From NCBI RefSeq assembly GCF_000934745.1, contig NZ_JYNO01000001.1, forward strand, positions 434,001-498,000: DNA of 64,000 bases. Reading direction: 5' to 3'. How positions within the stretch are numbered: position 1 is the stretch's first letter; every line of letters begins with the position of its first letter. The translations under genes and the position numbers were made by a program. The notes below the pieces were generated by a model. That model was given only the letters and a program-made list of their open reading frames with translations. It ran no database searches and was not told the origin of the DNA. Positions 50,231 through 62,167 of the stretch are shown here, in pieces. Origin of the DNA: Desulfonatronum thioautotrophicum (GTDB lineage: Bacteria; Desulfobacterota; Desulfovibrionia; Desulfovibrionales; Desulfonatronaceae).

Positions 50231-52990
50231 TCAGCTGACTCCCAAAATTTTATAGATTGCCCGGATGTCCAGGTTCTGGCGAACATGATCCGCCAAGCGG
50301 TTCAATTCAGACTCGATGTTCCACACCTCGGATGTTGCCTGGAAAGACTTTTGCTTTGTGGAGGCGACAACACCGAGCAGCCAGTGGCGAAAATCACCAT
50401 TATCGAAAATCCCATGCAGATATGAACCCCAAACGGGTTTATCCCTGCGTCCCAGGCCAAGGGCTCGGCCATCCGGGCTTTCCACGCAAACAGCAAGTGC
50501 CTCATGATCCGCCTCCGGAACGGTCCAGCCATGGTGGATTTCATATCCGGAAATCTCCAGTTCGGATGGTTTGTGCCTGGCAGCGGTCAGCCGCAAGGTT
50601 TTGTTGGACTCCAGCCGAGTGGTCACCGGGAGCAGGCCCAGACCAGGGATCGACGTCGGCTTGACGGACTCCAGGGCATAGGGATCTTCGATCAGTGTAC
50701 CGAGCATTTGAAACCCGCCACAAATGCCCAGAATATGGGTTGAACCGGCATCGGCCAAACGACCGATGGCCTCCACCAAACCGCGTTCCCGAACAAAAGC
50801 CATATCCGTCATCACATTCTTGCTTCCGGGCAGGATCAGCAGGTCCGGAATTCCCAGTTCATCAGATGAGCGAACCAGACGCAAGGCAACACTCGGCTCC
50901 GCGGCCAAGGGGTCCAGATCCGTGAAGTTGGAGATATGCGGCAGATCCAGACAGGCCACGTCCAGCCTTGGGTGACCCGCTTTTCCTGCTTGGCCCTGAC
51001 GATACAGCGTGCCCTGCTTGAAGTTCACGGAATCTTCCTCAGGCAGAACCAGGTCGGTCAGGTAGGGTACAACGCCCAGCACGGGACGATGCGTACGCTG
51101 GGTGATCCAGTCCAGTGCCGGATTGAGCAGGGCGCGCTGACCGCGAAACTTGTTCACGATCAGCCCTTGCACCAAGCCGCGTTCCCAGTCATCCAACAGG
51201 TCCATGGTTCCGCTGAGGGCAGCGAAAACACCGCCTCGGTCGATATCGCCCACCAGACAGACCGCGGCTTCGGCATGGCGGGCCATGGCCATGTTCACCA
51301 AGTCGTGGTGCTTGAGGTTGATTTCCGCCGGACTGCCGGCCCCTTCCAGAACCATGACATCATGTTCCGAGGCCAGGCTGTCATAGGCGTCATGGACCAC
51401 GCTTCGCAACTCGGTCTTGGCCCGGATGTAGGCTCCGACGTTCATGTTGCCCTGGGGCGTACCCAGAACAATGACCTGGGAACCGGTTTCGGAATTGGGC
51501 TTAAGCAGAATCGGGTTCATCCGCCGGTCCGGTTCCAGGCCGCAGGCCTGGGCCTGGAGTATCTGAGCCCGGCCGATCTCCCCACCATCTGGAGTGACCC
51601 CGGAATTCAAGGCCATGTTCTGGGCCTTGAAGGGAGCCGGAGAAAATCCGTCCTGGCACAGTATCCGGCACAAGGCCGCGGTGAGCAGGCTTTTTCCCGC
51701 ATTGGAGCAGGTCCCCTGGAACATCAGGGCCGGTTTTAGACGTTTTTGGGACCTGGGAGGATGAACAAAATGCGCGGCACCACCAAGAATTTCGGTCAAC
51801 GCGTCAAGCAGACGATGGTTTTCCTCGGTCCGACGCACGGCTATTCGGAAATAGCTGTGATCCAGACCCGGAAAATTCGCGCAGCTGCGAATGGCGATCC
51901 GTCGCTGGAGCAGAAGCTCGGCCAACATCCGCGAATCATATCTTGCCGTGATGCACCGGCAGAGCAGGAAGTTGGCCTCTCCGGCACATACCTGCAGCCC
52001 GGGCACGGCGGACACCGCTGCGGCGAGACGCTGGCGTTCTTCCCGAATGTACGTTCGGCTTGTCTCTTGAAATGGGGTGTCCTCAAGACAACGCCTCCCC
52101 ACGCACTGGGCCAGAGCGTTCACGGACCAGTCCGGAGCGCGTTTGCGATACCGTTCGGCCAGCCTGGCATCCATGGCCGCCAAGCCGATGCGCAACCCGG
52201 GCAAGGCATAAAATTTCGTCAGCGAGAGAAGGACAATCATGTTGGGTGGACGGCGAACCGTTAGACGATCCAAACCGGAAACAAAATCTGCAAACGCCTC
52301 GTCCACGATGAACCAGGTTTCAGGGTGGTCCGCGGCCAGGCAGCGCAACTGCTCCGGATCCAAGGTTTGACCAGTGGGATTGTTGGGCTGTCCCAGAAAA
52401 ACCAGAGTCGGCTGGCGCGTCAGGTTTTTCAGGATATCCCGGAGTCGATCCCAGTCCAAGGCAAAATTGTCTTGCCGCTGCATTGGCAAATGTTCCACAT
52501 GCACGCCATGGACCGCGCAGACCGAGGCGTAGTCGGCGTAGGCCGGCATGGGAATCACGGCTTGGCCCGGCCCGGCGTCTCCATGCAGCAACGGAGGAAG
52601 TCGGTGCAGGATCTCCGCCGTACCGTTATCCGCCACCAGTTCATTGGCGGCAACGCCGTAATATTGGGAAGCAGCCTGAATCAACTCTGAACAATCCGGA
52701 TCAGGGTAGTGCCGCAGGTCCGGAATGTTTTCTCGAATGACTTCGGCAAGCCAGACAGGTGGGCCAAGTGGGTTGATGCTGGCTGAGAAATCCAGAATAT
52801 CCTGGGGAGCGCATCCAAGTTCCCGGGCCAAGGCCCAGATGTTTCCCCCGTGGGTCCGCTCCTGTGTTTGACTTTGTGTTTGACTTTTTATTTGCCCGCC
52901 GGCTTGCAAGGTGCTTGGGATGGCCATCCGGCAAGTATGGGCCTGTCCACGACGATTCGTCAACATCACTCCTTGATTGGAAATACTCAT
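50231..52990 (-). CDS. cobQ: CobD-CobQ fusion: L-threonine-O-3-phosphate decarboxylase / cobyric acid synthase
   Basis: Up to 919 aa. Residues about 45-400 are a PLP aminotransferase-fold CobD/CobC protein (HGGNIWALA, DFSASINPLGPP, QPNNPTGQ, PLP Lys in LSLTKFYALPGLRIG). Residues about 415-915 are CobQ: MFQGTCSNAGKSLL ATP site, PFKAQNMALNSGVT, DIDRGGVFAAL, ILPGSKNVMTDM, and the GATase part with catalytic Cys in LGICGGFQMLG and His in GSYLHGIFDN. One chain would thus make aminopropanol phosphate and amidate the corrin. Start may instead be ATG 52927. A Gln/Ser/Thr repeat (KSQTQSQTQ) lies near the N-terminus. Next gene: ZIP transporter. Confidence 0.92.
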   Translation of the reverse strand: MSISNQGVMLTNRRGQAHTCRMAIPSTLQAGGQIKSQTQSQTQERTHGGNIWALARELGCAPQDILDFSASINPLGPPVWLAEVIRENIPDLRHYPDPDCSELIQAASQYYGVAANELVADNGTAEILHRLPPLLHGDAGPGQAVIPMPAYADYASVCAVHGVHVEHLPMQRQDNFALDWDRLRDILKNLTRQPTLVFLGQPNNPTGQTLDPEQLRCLAADHPETWFIVDEAFADFVSGLDRLTVRRPPNMIVLLSLTKFYALPGLRIGLAAMDARLAERYRKRAPDWSVNALAQCVGRRCLEDTPFQETSRTYIREERQRLAAAVSAVPGLQVCAGEANFLLCRCITARYDSRMLAELLLQRRIAIRSCANFPGLDHSYFRIAVRRTEENHRLLDALTEILGGAAHFVHPPRSQKRLKPALMFQGTCSNAGKSLLTAALCRILCQDGFSPAPFKAQNMALNSGVTPDGGEIGRAQILQAQACGLEPDRRMNPILLKPNSETGSQVIVLGTPQGNMNVGAYIRAKTELRSVVHDAYDSLASEHDVMVLEGAGSPAEINLKHHDLVNMAMARHAEAAVCLVGDIDRGGVFAALSGTMDLLDDWERGLVQGLIVNKFRGQRALLNPALDWITQRTHRPVLGVVPYLTDLVLPEEDSVNFKQGTLYRQGQAGKAGHPRLDVACLDLPHISNFTDLDPLAAEPSVALRLVRSSDELGIPDLLILPGSKNVMTDMAFVRERGLVEAIGRLADAGSTHILGICGGFQMLGTLIEDPYALESVKPTSIPGLGLLPVTTRLESNKTLRLTAARHKPSELEISGYEIHHGWTVPEADHEALAVCVESPDGRALGLGRRDKPVWGSYLHGIFDNGDFRHWLLGVVASTKQKSFQATSEVWNIESELNRLADHVRQNLDIRAIYKILGVS

Positions 52991-52991
52991 G

Positions 52992-53004
52992 ATCTGGACC
53001 AGAT
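52992..53004. promoter_or_regulatory. Short perfect dyad between divergent genes
   Basis: atctgg-a-ccagat at 52992-53004, in the 59-bp space between the cobD-cobQ start and the divergent transporter gene. It may be an operator for one or both genes; no known consensus is recognised. Confidence 0.35.
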
Positions 53005-53049
53005 GCGTTGCCTTGCATTGCCTCTGGATAATGGCTACGGATTGCCCCC

Positions 53050-54738
53050 ATGGTCATCGACGTCGTTTCCCTGCTTCACGCCAACAACCTGTTGGTATTT
53101 TTCCTCGTTCTGGGTCTGGGCTATCTTGTCGGCAATCTCAGTTGGCGCGGTTTTGAGGTGGGGGCCACCTCCGGGGTGCTTCTGGCCGGCCTGTTTTTCG
53201 GGCACTTCGGCTTTCAGGTCCCCCATGCCGTCCAGGAAATCGGCTTTGTCCTTTTCATCTATTCCGTGGGGCTGCAGGCCGGGCCACGTTTTTTCAGCGT
53301 ATTCGCCCAGGATGGGATGAAATACCTCGCCCTTTCCGTGGTGATTGTGGCCAGCGCCATGGGCGCGGCCCTGCTTTTGGGGGCCATGTTGGAACTTGGC
53401 CCAGGGATGATCGCCGGAATGGTCGCCGGCGCATTGACCAGCACGCCGACCCTGGCGGCCTCCGAGGCGGGAATTCGCGACGGCTTGGCTCACGCTCTGT
53501 CCGCGGAGCAGGTGGACGCGCTATTGGGTGATCTGACGGCCAGCTATGCCATCACCTATCTGTTCGGTCTGGCTGGGCTCATTGCCTGTATCCGCCTTTT
53601 GCCCACCGTGCTGCGCATCGATCTGCCGGCGGAAGCAGCCAAGCTGGCTCGGGAAAACAGGACCGGATTCAGTACGGATGACGGCGAGGAGCAGGATCTG
53701 GAGGAAAATCGCACGCTGCGGGTCCGAGCTTTTGAGGTCGCCAATCCCAAGGTCATCGGTCGACCCTTGCGAGACCTCCAGTTCGTGCGCACCACGGGGT
53801 GCGTGATTCAGCAGGTCCGCCGCGGCGACGACCTGTTCCTGCCCGATGCCCAGACAATGCTGGAAAAAGGAGACCTGATTTCCGTAGCCGGTCCCTTATC
53901 CAAACTTGAGGGATTGCCTGACTTCATCGGCCCAGGCACCTTTGACGCCCAATTACTGGAAACTCCCATCGACACCGTTGCCGTGGTGGTCAGCAAAGCC
54001 GGAGCCGTGGGCAAACGGATCAGCGAGCTGCACATCCCGGCGGTTTACGGCTGCTTCATCACCCGGGTCATCCGGACGCAGATCGAACTCCCGGTGAGTC
54101 TGGATTTCCAGCTGGAAAAGGGCGACGTGCTGGTCATCACCGGATTAAAGAATCGCCTGGAACGACTGGTCAACGCCTTTGGGTACGTGGAACGGCGCTT
54201 TGTGCAGACCGACCTGCTGACCTTTTGCTTCGGAATCGTCGGCGGCATGCTCCTTGGACAAATCAGCATCCGGGTCGGCGATGTGGGTGTTGGGTTGGGA
54301 ACGGCCGGCGGTTTGCTGTTCGCCGGATTGATCATCGGCTTCCTGCGCTCCATGCACCCGACATTTGGTCGGGTGCCGCCTGCCGCACGATGGATTCTGC
54401 GGGAATTGGGCCTGCTTTTCTTCATGGCTGGAATTGGGGTCAAGGCCGGAGTGGGCATCGTGGACGCCCTGCTGACGGTGGGTCTGCCCCTGTTTGTGTC
54501 TGGAGTCGTGATCACCCTGACCCCGGTGATCGTCGGTCTGCTTTTCGGTCGCTTTGTGCTGGGCATCCAACCGGCCCTGCTTCTCGGAGCCATTACCGGG
54601 GCAATGACCAGCACCCCCTCCCTGAACGTGATCACCCAGGTCGCCAAAAGCCCCATCCCGGCCCTGGGCTACGCCGGAACCTATACCTTTGCCAACGTCT
54701 TTCTGGCCCTGGCCGGAACCGCGCTGATTTATTTATAA
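53050..54738 (+). CDS. AspT/YidE-YbjL-family antiporter with two RCK-C domains
   Basis: 562 aa. Two membrane halves of about five helices each (residues 10-185 and about 400-560), both with the family's AGALTSTPTL- and GAMTSTPSL-type motif. Between them are two TrkA-C (RCK-C) regulatory domains (about 210-290 and 300-385, for example FEVANPKVIGRPLRDLQFVR and LETPIDTVAVVVS). Members exchange aspartate/alanine or other dicarboxylates; AspT function cannot be assumed. It is divergent from the cobD-cobQ gene and ends at a hairpin. Confidence 0.9.
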   Translation: MVIDVVSLLHANNLLVFFLVLGLGYLVGNLSWRGFEVGATSGVLLAGLFFGHFGFQVPHAVQEIGFVLFIYSVGLQAGPRFFSVFAQDGMKYLALSVVIVASAMGAALLLGAMLELGPGMIAGMVAGALTSTPTLAASEAGIRDGLAHALSAEQVDALLGDLTASYAITYLFGLAGLIACIRLLPTVLRIDLPAEAAKLARENRTGFSTDDGEEQDLEENRTLRVRAFEVANPKVIGRPLRDLQFVRTTGCVIQQVRRGDDLFLPDAQTMLEKGDLISVAGPLSKLEGLPDFIGPGTFDAQLLETPIDTVAVVVSKAGAVGKRISELHIPAVYGCFITRVIRTQIELPVSLDFQLEKGDVLVITGLKNRLERLVNAFGYVERRFVQTDLLTFCFGIVGGMLLGQISIRVGDVGVGLGTAGGLLFAGLIIGFLRSMHPTFGRVPPAARWILRELGLLFFMAGIGVKAGVGIVDALLTVGLPLFVSGVVITLTPVIVGLLFGRFVLGIQPALLLGAITGAMTSTPSLNVITQVAKSPIPALGYAGTYTFANVFLALAGTALIYL

Positions 54739-54747
54739 ACGCCTTTC

Positions 54748-54793
54748 TCCCGGCATCCAGATTCAAAGCCGGAGCTAAAGCCGAATGCCGGGA
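54748..54793. terminator. Hairpin between convergent genes
   Basis: tcccggcat (54748-54756) / atgccggga (54785-54793), a 9-bp perfect stem with a 28-base loop that contains another small GC pair. It is followed by aaaaatttt, so it could serve both converging transcripts. Confidence 0.6.
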
Positions 54794-54803
54794 AAAATTT
54801 TCA

Positions 54804-55592
54804 TTATGGCTGATGGAAGAGTTCGTCGAAAAACTGCTCCATGGCCGCAAACGCCCGCTGGGCAACCACTGGATGGTATTCGGCAGTGCCCGGCATGGCG
54901 GCATAGGGGTCGGTGAATGAGTGCACGGCCCCACCGTAATGGATCAATTGCCAGTCCACGTCGGCATTGCGCATTTCCTGGATAAACGTCAGGACCTGTT
55001 CGTCAGGTACCAGCGGATCGTCCGCGCCGTGCAGTACCAGCACCTTGGTGGCGATATTTTCAGCATCCCTGGTATCGGGTGTGTCCAGGTTGCCGTGAAA
55101 CGAAACCACGCCGCCCAGCTCGGTCCCGCTACGAGCCAGCTCCAGAACCGTGCCGCCGCCGAAACAAAACCCAATGGCCGCCATCCGGCTAGCATCCAGA
55201 GGCGCTTGATCGGTTAATCCCTTGAATGTCTCCAGACCGGCATTCACCCGCTTGCGCATCATCTCCCGGTCGGACCGGACCTGCCCGGCTGCTGCAGCGG
55301 CCTCTTCGGTATTTTTTGGACGGATGTGCTGTCCATACATGTCGATCATGAACACCACGTATGCCTGTCCGGCAACTCGGGCGGCTTTTTCAATGGATTG
55401 CTCCGAGGGCCCCATCCAATTGGGAACCATGACGATTCCAGGACGGGTGTCCGACGATGCGGCATCGAAAACCAAAACACCTTCGTAGACCTCTCCATCA
55501 ATATTGTAGACCACGGACTTGGCCACCATTTCGGCCCAGGCTGGAATGGTCCACGCCAGGCAAAGCACTACTGTCAGCATCAGCGTTTTCAT
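54804..55592 (-). CDS. Secreted dienelactone-hydrolase-family protein
   Basis: 262 aa. Signal peptide MKTLMLTVVLCLAWTIPAWA. The DLH fold has the Cys nucleophile in IGFCFGGGTV, acid in LHGADDPLVP and His in GAVHSFTDP, so all three catalytic residues are present. Ribosome site AAGG precedes the ATG. DLH-like proteins hydrolyse lactones or esters; the physiological substrate in an anaerobe is unknown. It acts in the periplasm. Single gene, convergent with the AspT-like transporter. Confidence 0.88.
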   Translation of the reverse strand: MKTLMLTVVLCLAWTIPAWAEMVAKSVVYNIDGEVYEGVLVFDAASSDTRPGIVMVPNWMGPSEQSIEKAARVAGQAYVVFMIDMYGQHIRPKNTEEAAAAAGQVRSDREMMRKRVNAGLETFKGLTDQAPLDASRMAAIGFCFGGGTVLELARSGTELGGVVSFHGNLDTPDTRDAENIATKVLVLHGADDPLVPDEQVLTFIQEMRNADVDWQLIHYGGAVHSFTDPYAAMPGTAEYHPVVAQRAFAAMEQFFDELFHQP

Positions 55593-55656
55593 GGCATCCT
55601 TCCCTTATGATTGACTGTTGAATGTCGTGTCGGGCCGATATGTCCTCATTTGCAGT

Positions 55657-56139
55657 TTATTTGAGCTGGCATGTTCGTGCCAAAACCTGTTCCAGGTCGG
55701 CAATCATCACCGGCTTGGCGAGGTAATCATCCATACCCGCCTGTAAAAATTTTTCCCTGTCGCCAGACATGGCATAGGCGGTCAAGGCGATGATCGGTAT
55801 GGTGCGCTTTTCTCCAAGATCCAACGATTCACGGATAGCCCTGGTTGCCTCGATGCCGCTCATCTCCGGCAACTGAACGTCCATCAGGATGCAATCAAAA
55901 TGCTCTCGGCGCAGCATTTCAAGGGCCTGACGGCCGTCCTCGGCCAAGACCACGGTATGGCCCCGACGCTCCAGCAACAGTATTGTCGGCACCTGATTCA
56001 ATTGGTCGTCCTCGACCAGTAAAATCCGGTAGCAGGACCTCCCTGCTTCTGCATCCATATTGCTTGCCAAGGAAATCTTATCCCCTGGTGATGCGGAAAG
56101 ATGGTTGTGCTTATTGGGTTCGGTGATAACCTTGTCCAT
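55657..56139 (-). CDS. Single-domain response regulator
   Basis: 160 aa with only a receiver domain after a 30-residue flexible N-terminus. Acidic pair in LLVEDDQLNQ, phosphorylated Asp in CILMDVQLPEMSG, Thr in IIALTAYAMSG, Lys in DDYLAKPVMIADL. The style (NQ after the acidic pair, DVQLPEMSG) is that of receiver domains of hybrid kinases. No output domain, so it must act through protein contact. AAGGAG precedes the ATG. It follows the aminotransferase gene by 33 bp on the same strand. Confidence 0.92.
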   Translation of the reverse strand: MDKVITEPNKHNHLSASPGDKISLASNMDAEAGRSCYRILLVEDDQLNQVPTILLLERRGHTVVLAEDGRQALEMLRREHFDCILMDVQLPEMSGIEATRAIRESLDLGEKRTIPIIALTAYAMSGDREKFLQAGMDDYLAKPVMIADLEQVLARTCQLK

Positions 56140-56172
56140 TCTGATCTCCTTGCATTTCGCAACCTCAATTCT

Positions 56173-57369
56173 TCAACTTGCCAGTGAACCAGGAGAGTGC
56201 ACCGTATCGCCACTGTAACACTTGATATATTCCTCCAGACGACGCATGCCTTCTTCCAGATTTTCCAAAGAATTGGCATAGGAAAAACGCAAAAATCCTT
56301 CGGCATTGCTACCGAAATCAATCCCCGGAGCTATGCCGACCTTGGCTTTATCCAGGATGTCGAAGGCCAATTTGAGGGAATCCGTTCCCAAGTGCCTGGC
56401 ATTGGCCAGAATGTAGAAGGCGCCGGTGGGTTCCACGGCCACGCCCAATCCCAATTCCCGCAACCGGCGGATCAGAAACCGACGCCGCTGATCGTAAATG
56501 GAGCGCATCCGGGCCACGTCCGGTCCAGCGGCCTCCAGGGCCGCGATCCCGGCCCACTGGGCCATGGCATTGGCGGAAATGAAAAAATTCTGGTGCAGGA
56601 TGCGCAGGGTGGGGATAAATTCCTTTGGCGCGATCACATACCCCAAGCGCCACCCGGTCATGGCGTAGGCCTTGGAAAAGCCGTTGAAGACAAAAGCCCG
56701 GTCCGTGAATTCCAAGATGCTCCGTTCCCGCCCCTCGTACACCAAACCGTGATAGATTTCATCGGAAAGTATCCAGGGATGCCCTTTCGAAAGGGCGCAA
56801 ATCTGCGAAAGTGCATGCATTCGCTCGGCGGAGAGCAGCGTCCCCGTGGGATTGGAAGGGGAATTGATCAAAATTCCGCGTGTCTTGCCCGATATCCTGG
56901 ACTCCACGTCCTCTGGGCGGAAATGGAACCCGTCTTTCTCCTGTGTGGGAACGCAAACCGGCACACCGCCGACAAAACGGATGAAATTCAGATAGCAAGC
57001 ATAATGGGGATCTGAAACAATGACTTCCTCGCCGGTAGCCAGCAGGGCTGAAAAAACCAGAAACATGGCTGGTGACGTACCGGCTGTGACGATGATTTGT
57101 TCGGGATGGACATTCACGCCGTAAACAGCCTGGTAATGACGGCAAATGGCCTCCCGAAGCTCGATAATCCCCTGGCTGTGGGTGTAGTGGGTATGGCCGT
57201 CCATCAACGCCTTGCATGCAGCCTGCTTAATGCACTCCGGGGTATCGAAATCCGGTTCCCCGATCTGCATTTGGATCACGTCATGGCCCAGACAGGCAAT
57301 ACTTTGACATTTCTCAAGAACTTCCATTACATAAAAAGGCTTCATGCCAGAACAACGATGTCGACTCAT
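56173..57369 (-). CDS. Class I/II PLP-dependent aminotransferase
   Basis: 398 aa fold-type I aminotransferase of the AspC/subgroup I-gamma kind. Motifs: QIGEPDFDTP, INSPSNPTGTLLSAE, LSDEIYHGLVYEG, and PLP-binding Lys in FNGFSKAYAMTGWRLGY; Arg for the carboxylate in FLRFSYANS. The ATG has GGAG eight bases upstream. It probably handles aspartate, alanine or aromatic amino acids; exact specificity is unclear. A single-domain response regulator follows. Confidence 0.9.
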   Translation of the reverse strand: MSRHRCSGMKPFYVMEVLEKCQSIACLGHDVIQMQIGEPDFDTPECIKQAACKALMDGHTHYTHSQGIIELREAICRHYQAVYGVNVHPEQIIVTAGTSPAMFLVFSALLATGEEVIVSDPHYACYLNFIRFVGGVPVCVPTQEKDGFHFRPEDVESRISGKTRGILINSPSNPTGTLLSAERMHALSQICALSKGHPWILSDEIYHGLVYEGRERSILEFTDRAFVFNGFSKAYAMTGWRLGYVIAPKEFIPTLRILHQNFFISANAMAQWAGIAALEAAGPDVARMRSIYDQRRRFLIRRLRELGLGVAVEPTGAFYILANARHLGTDSLKLAFDILDKAKVGIAPGIDFGSNAEGFLRFSYANSLENLEEGMRRLEEYIKCYSGDTVHSPGSLAS

Positions 57370-57500
57370 GGTATATGCTCCAGTCCGATCTTCTTTCGGG
57401 TCAAATCCATCCCCCCGCTGGGCAAATCTCTATGTCAGGTTGAATGGAAAGAAAAGTGTAACTATTCAGCACATCGTGCGCAAAGCCACATTCCAGCAAT

Positions 57501-57587
57501 GGATTCCCACCAACGCGAGAATGACTTGTTTTGCCATGCCGCCTCCAAATCAGTCATATCCACGAAGGCGGGCGCTATCGCTATCCA
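57501..57587. repeat. Degenerate inverted repeat
   Basis: ggattcccaccaacgcgaga (57501-57520, continuing atgac) and gtcatatccacgaaggcggg (57553-57572, continuing to tatcca) look like diverged inverted copies of the widespread repeat word 'gtcattcccgcgaaggcggg'. The region 57370-57637 has no gene that I can support. Confidence 0.45.
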
Positions 57588-57637
57588 GGCCGCATTACTT
57601 CGGATGAACTGAGTAGTTACAGAAAAATTTGACAAAC

Positions 57638-58087
57638 ATGCCGCAACTTCTTTCGGGCGCGCACCTGGCCCGCCACCACCATCAGCACGTGCTTCATTTG
57701 GCCGGACAGGGATATTTCCTGACCTGGATTGATCGCGAAATGGAGCATGTCCTCGACGCACTGTGGTCCTCCTCTCCAAGCAGGGCCTTTGCCCTCCATG
57801 AGCAGATGTCGGAGTTGATCATGAATGCGCTTGGTCGGCACATTCCCCAGGTTCGCGTCCATGCATGCGCCCCCCTGCCACCCTGGTCACCTCGGTTGGA
57901 TCAACTCCTGCTGCCATGGGACGTCCGTCAACTTCCCGGCGGCCATCTGAATCGGAGTTATGCGGCATTGACCTTCCATCCATGGCAAGGGGGATGCGCC
58001 GTCTGCAGCCTGAACCAAAATGGCAGATACATCGGTGCAGAGCGGCCCTGCGGCCGGCAACAAACCAATGTTCGTAAACCGGCCTGA
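57638..58087 (+). CDS. Hypothetical protein, 149 aa
   Basis: Open frame from ATG 57638 (or TTG 57629) with coding-like third-position GC. The product starts MPQLLSGAHLARHHHQHVLH, contains LTWIDREMEHVLDALW and ends with a Cys-containing GCAVCSLNQNGRYIGAERPCG. No family recognised, no membrane segment. There is no clear ribosome site. Shorter frames on the opposite strand compete but look worse. It occupies the place upstream of dnaN where dnaA often lies, but it is not DnaA. Confidence 0.5.
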   Translation: MPQLLSGAHLARHHHQHVLHLAGQGYFLTWIDREMEHVLDALWSSSPSRAFALHEQMSELIMNALGRHIPQVRVHACAPLPPWSPRLDQLLLPWDVRQLPGGHLNRSYAALTFHPWQGGCAVCSLNQNGRYIGAERPCGRQQTNVRKPA

Positions 58088-58126
58088 GAAGCCCTGTCCA
58101 TTCTGAAAAAAACGAGTTAAAAATTC

Positions 58127-58132
58127 TATAAT
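58127..58132 (+). promoter_or_regulatory. Possible -10 element upstream of dnaN
   Basis: A perfect TATAAT inside an AT-rich palindrome (ttaaaaattctataatttta). No good -35 at the right distance; ttctga at 58101 is the nearest. It could drive the small ORF and dnaN. Confidence 0.35.
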
Positions 58133-58161
58133 TTTAACATGATGACAAAGAAAGGAAAAAC

Positions 58162-58326
58162 ATGGTAGCTATGTCTGTTTTTTACGAACACCAAGAATCA
58201 CCGCTGCCAACCTTTTGGGGTTTGAAGAACATACCCGCGTCAGTCAGACACCATGGAAGGCGATTGATTTATTCCAAACAAATCAAAATTTTACATTCAT
58301 TACTCACAAAGTTACAGCGTTCATAA
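58162..58326 (+). CDS. Candidate small ORF in the dnaN leader, 54 aa
   Basis: ATG 58162 has AAAGGA at a proper distance; the frame (MVAMSVFYEHQESPLPTFWG...) ends TAA 17 bp before dnaN. Its start overlaps the stop of an even shorter frame (58139-58168, MMTKKGKTW) in an ATGGTAG junction. The C-terminus is basic (RHHGRRLIYSKQIK). It may be a real small protein, a leader peptide, or chance. Confidence 0.3.
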   Translation: MVAMSVFYEHQESPLPTFWGLKNIPASVRHHGRRLIYSKQIKILHSLLTKLQRS

Positions 58327-58342
58327 CAAGAGGAATACTTAA

Positions 58343-61898
<3,556 letters not shown>

Positions 61899-61906
61899 GT
61901 TTTTAG

Positions 61907-62003
61907 GCCGCCCCTTCAGGGCTATTTTTGTTTTAATATCGTTAACCCAGAGCAAGGCCCTGGGTTAAACGCACCCCAACAATAATAGCCCTGAAAGGGC
62001 GAC
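61907..62003. repeat. Nested inverted repeat between gyrB and gyrA
   Basis: Outer arms 61907-61929 (contains ccttcagggctatt) and 61981-62003 (contains aatagccctgaaagg) pair at 20 of 23 positions. Inside, ttaacccagagc (61942-61953) pairs with gccctgggttaa (61957-61968) with one mismatch. The words 'agccctgaaagggc' and 'accca..gccctgggt' belong to a repeat type I remember from several phyla. It can act as a terminator or attenuator within the gyrBA unit, or is simply inserted. Confidence 0.75.
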
Positions 62004-62167
62004 ATAAAAAGATGCAACGCAGGCCAAAATAGAGCGATGACCCTCTTGGAACGTCGGCAAATTTAAATAGTCAACCTCAATAAGTATAACAAACAGCGAA
62101 AAGGTTTTGCATTGGTTTACGTTCACACCTTTTCGAAGCGCACTTTTCCACTGACTGCGGAGCCATC

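Noticed and set aside
58088-58342. Replication origin upstream of dnaN
   Set aside because: AT-rich, but only one poor match to the DnaA box (ttactcaca); no cluster of boxes.
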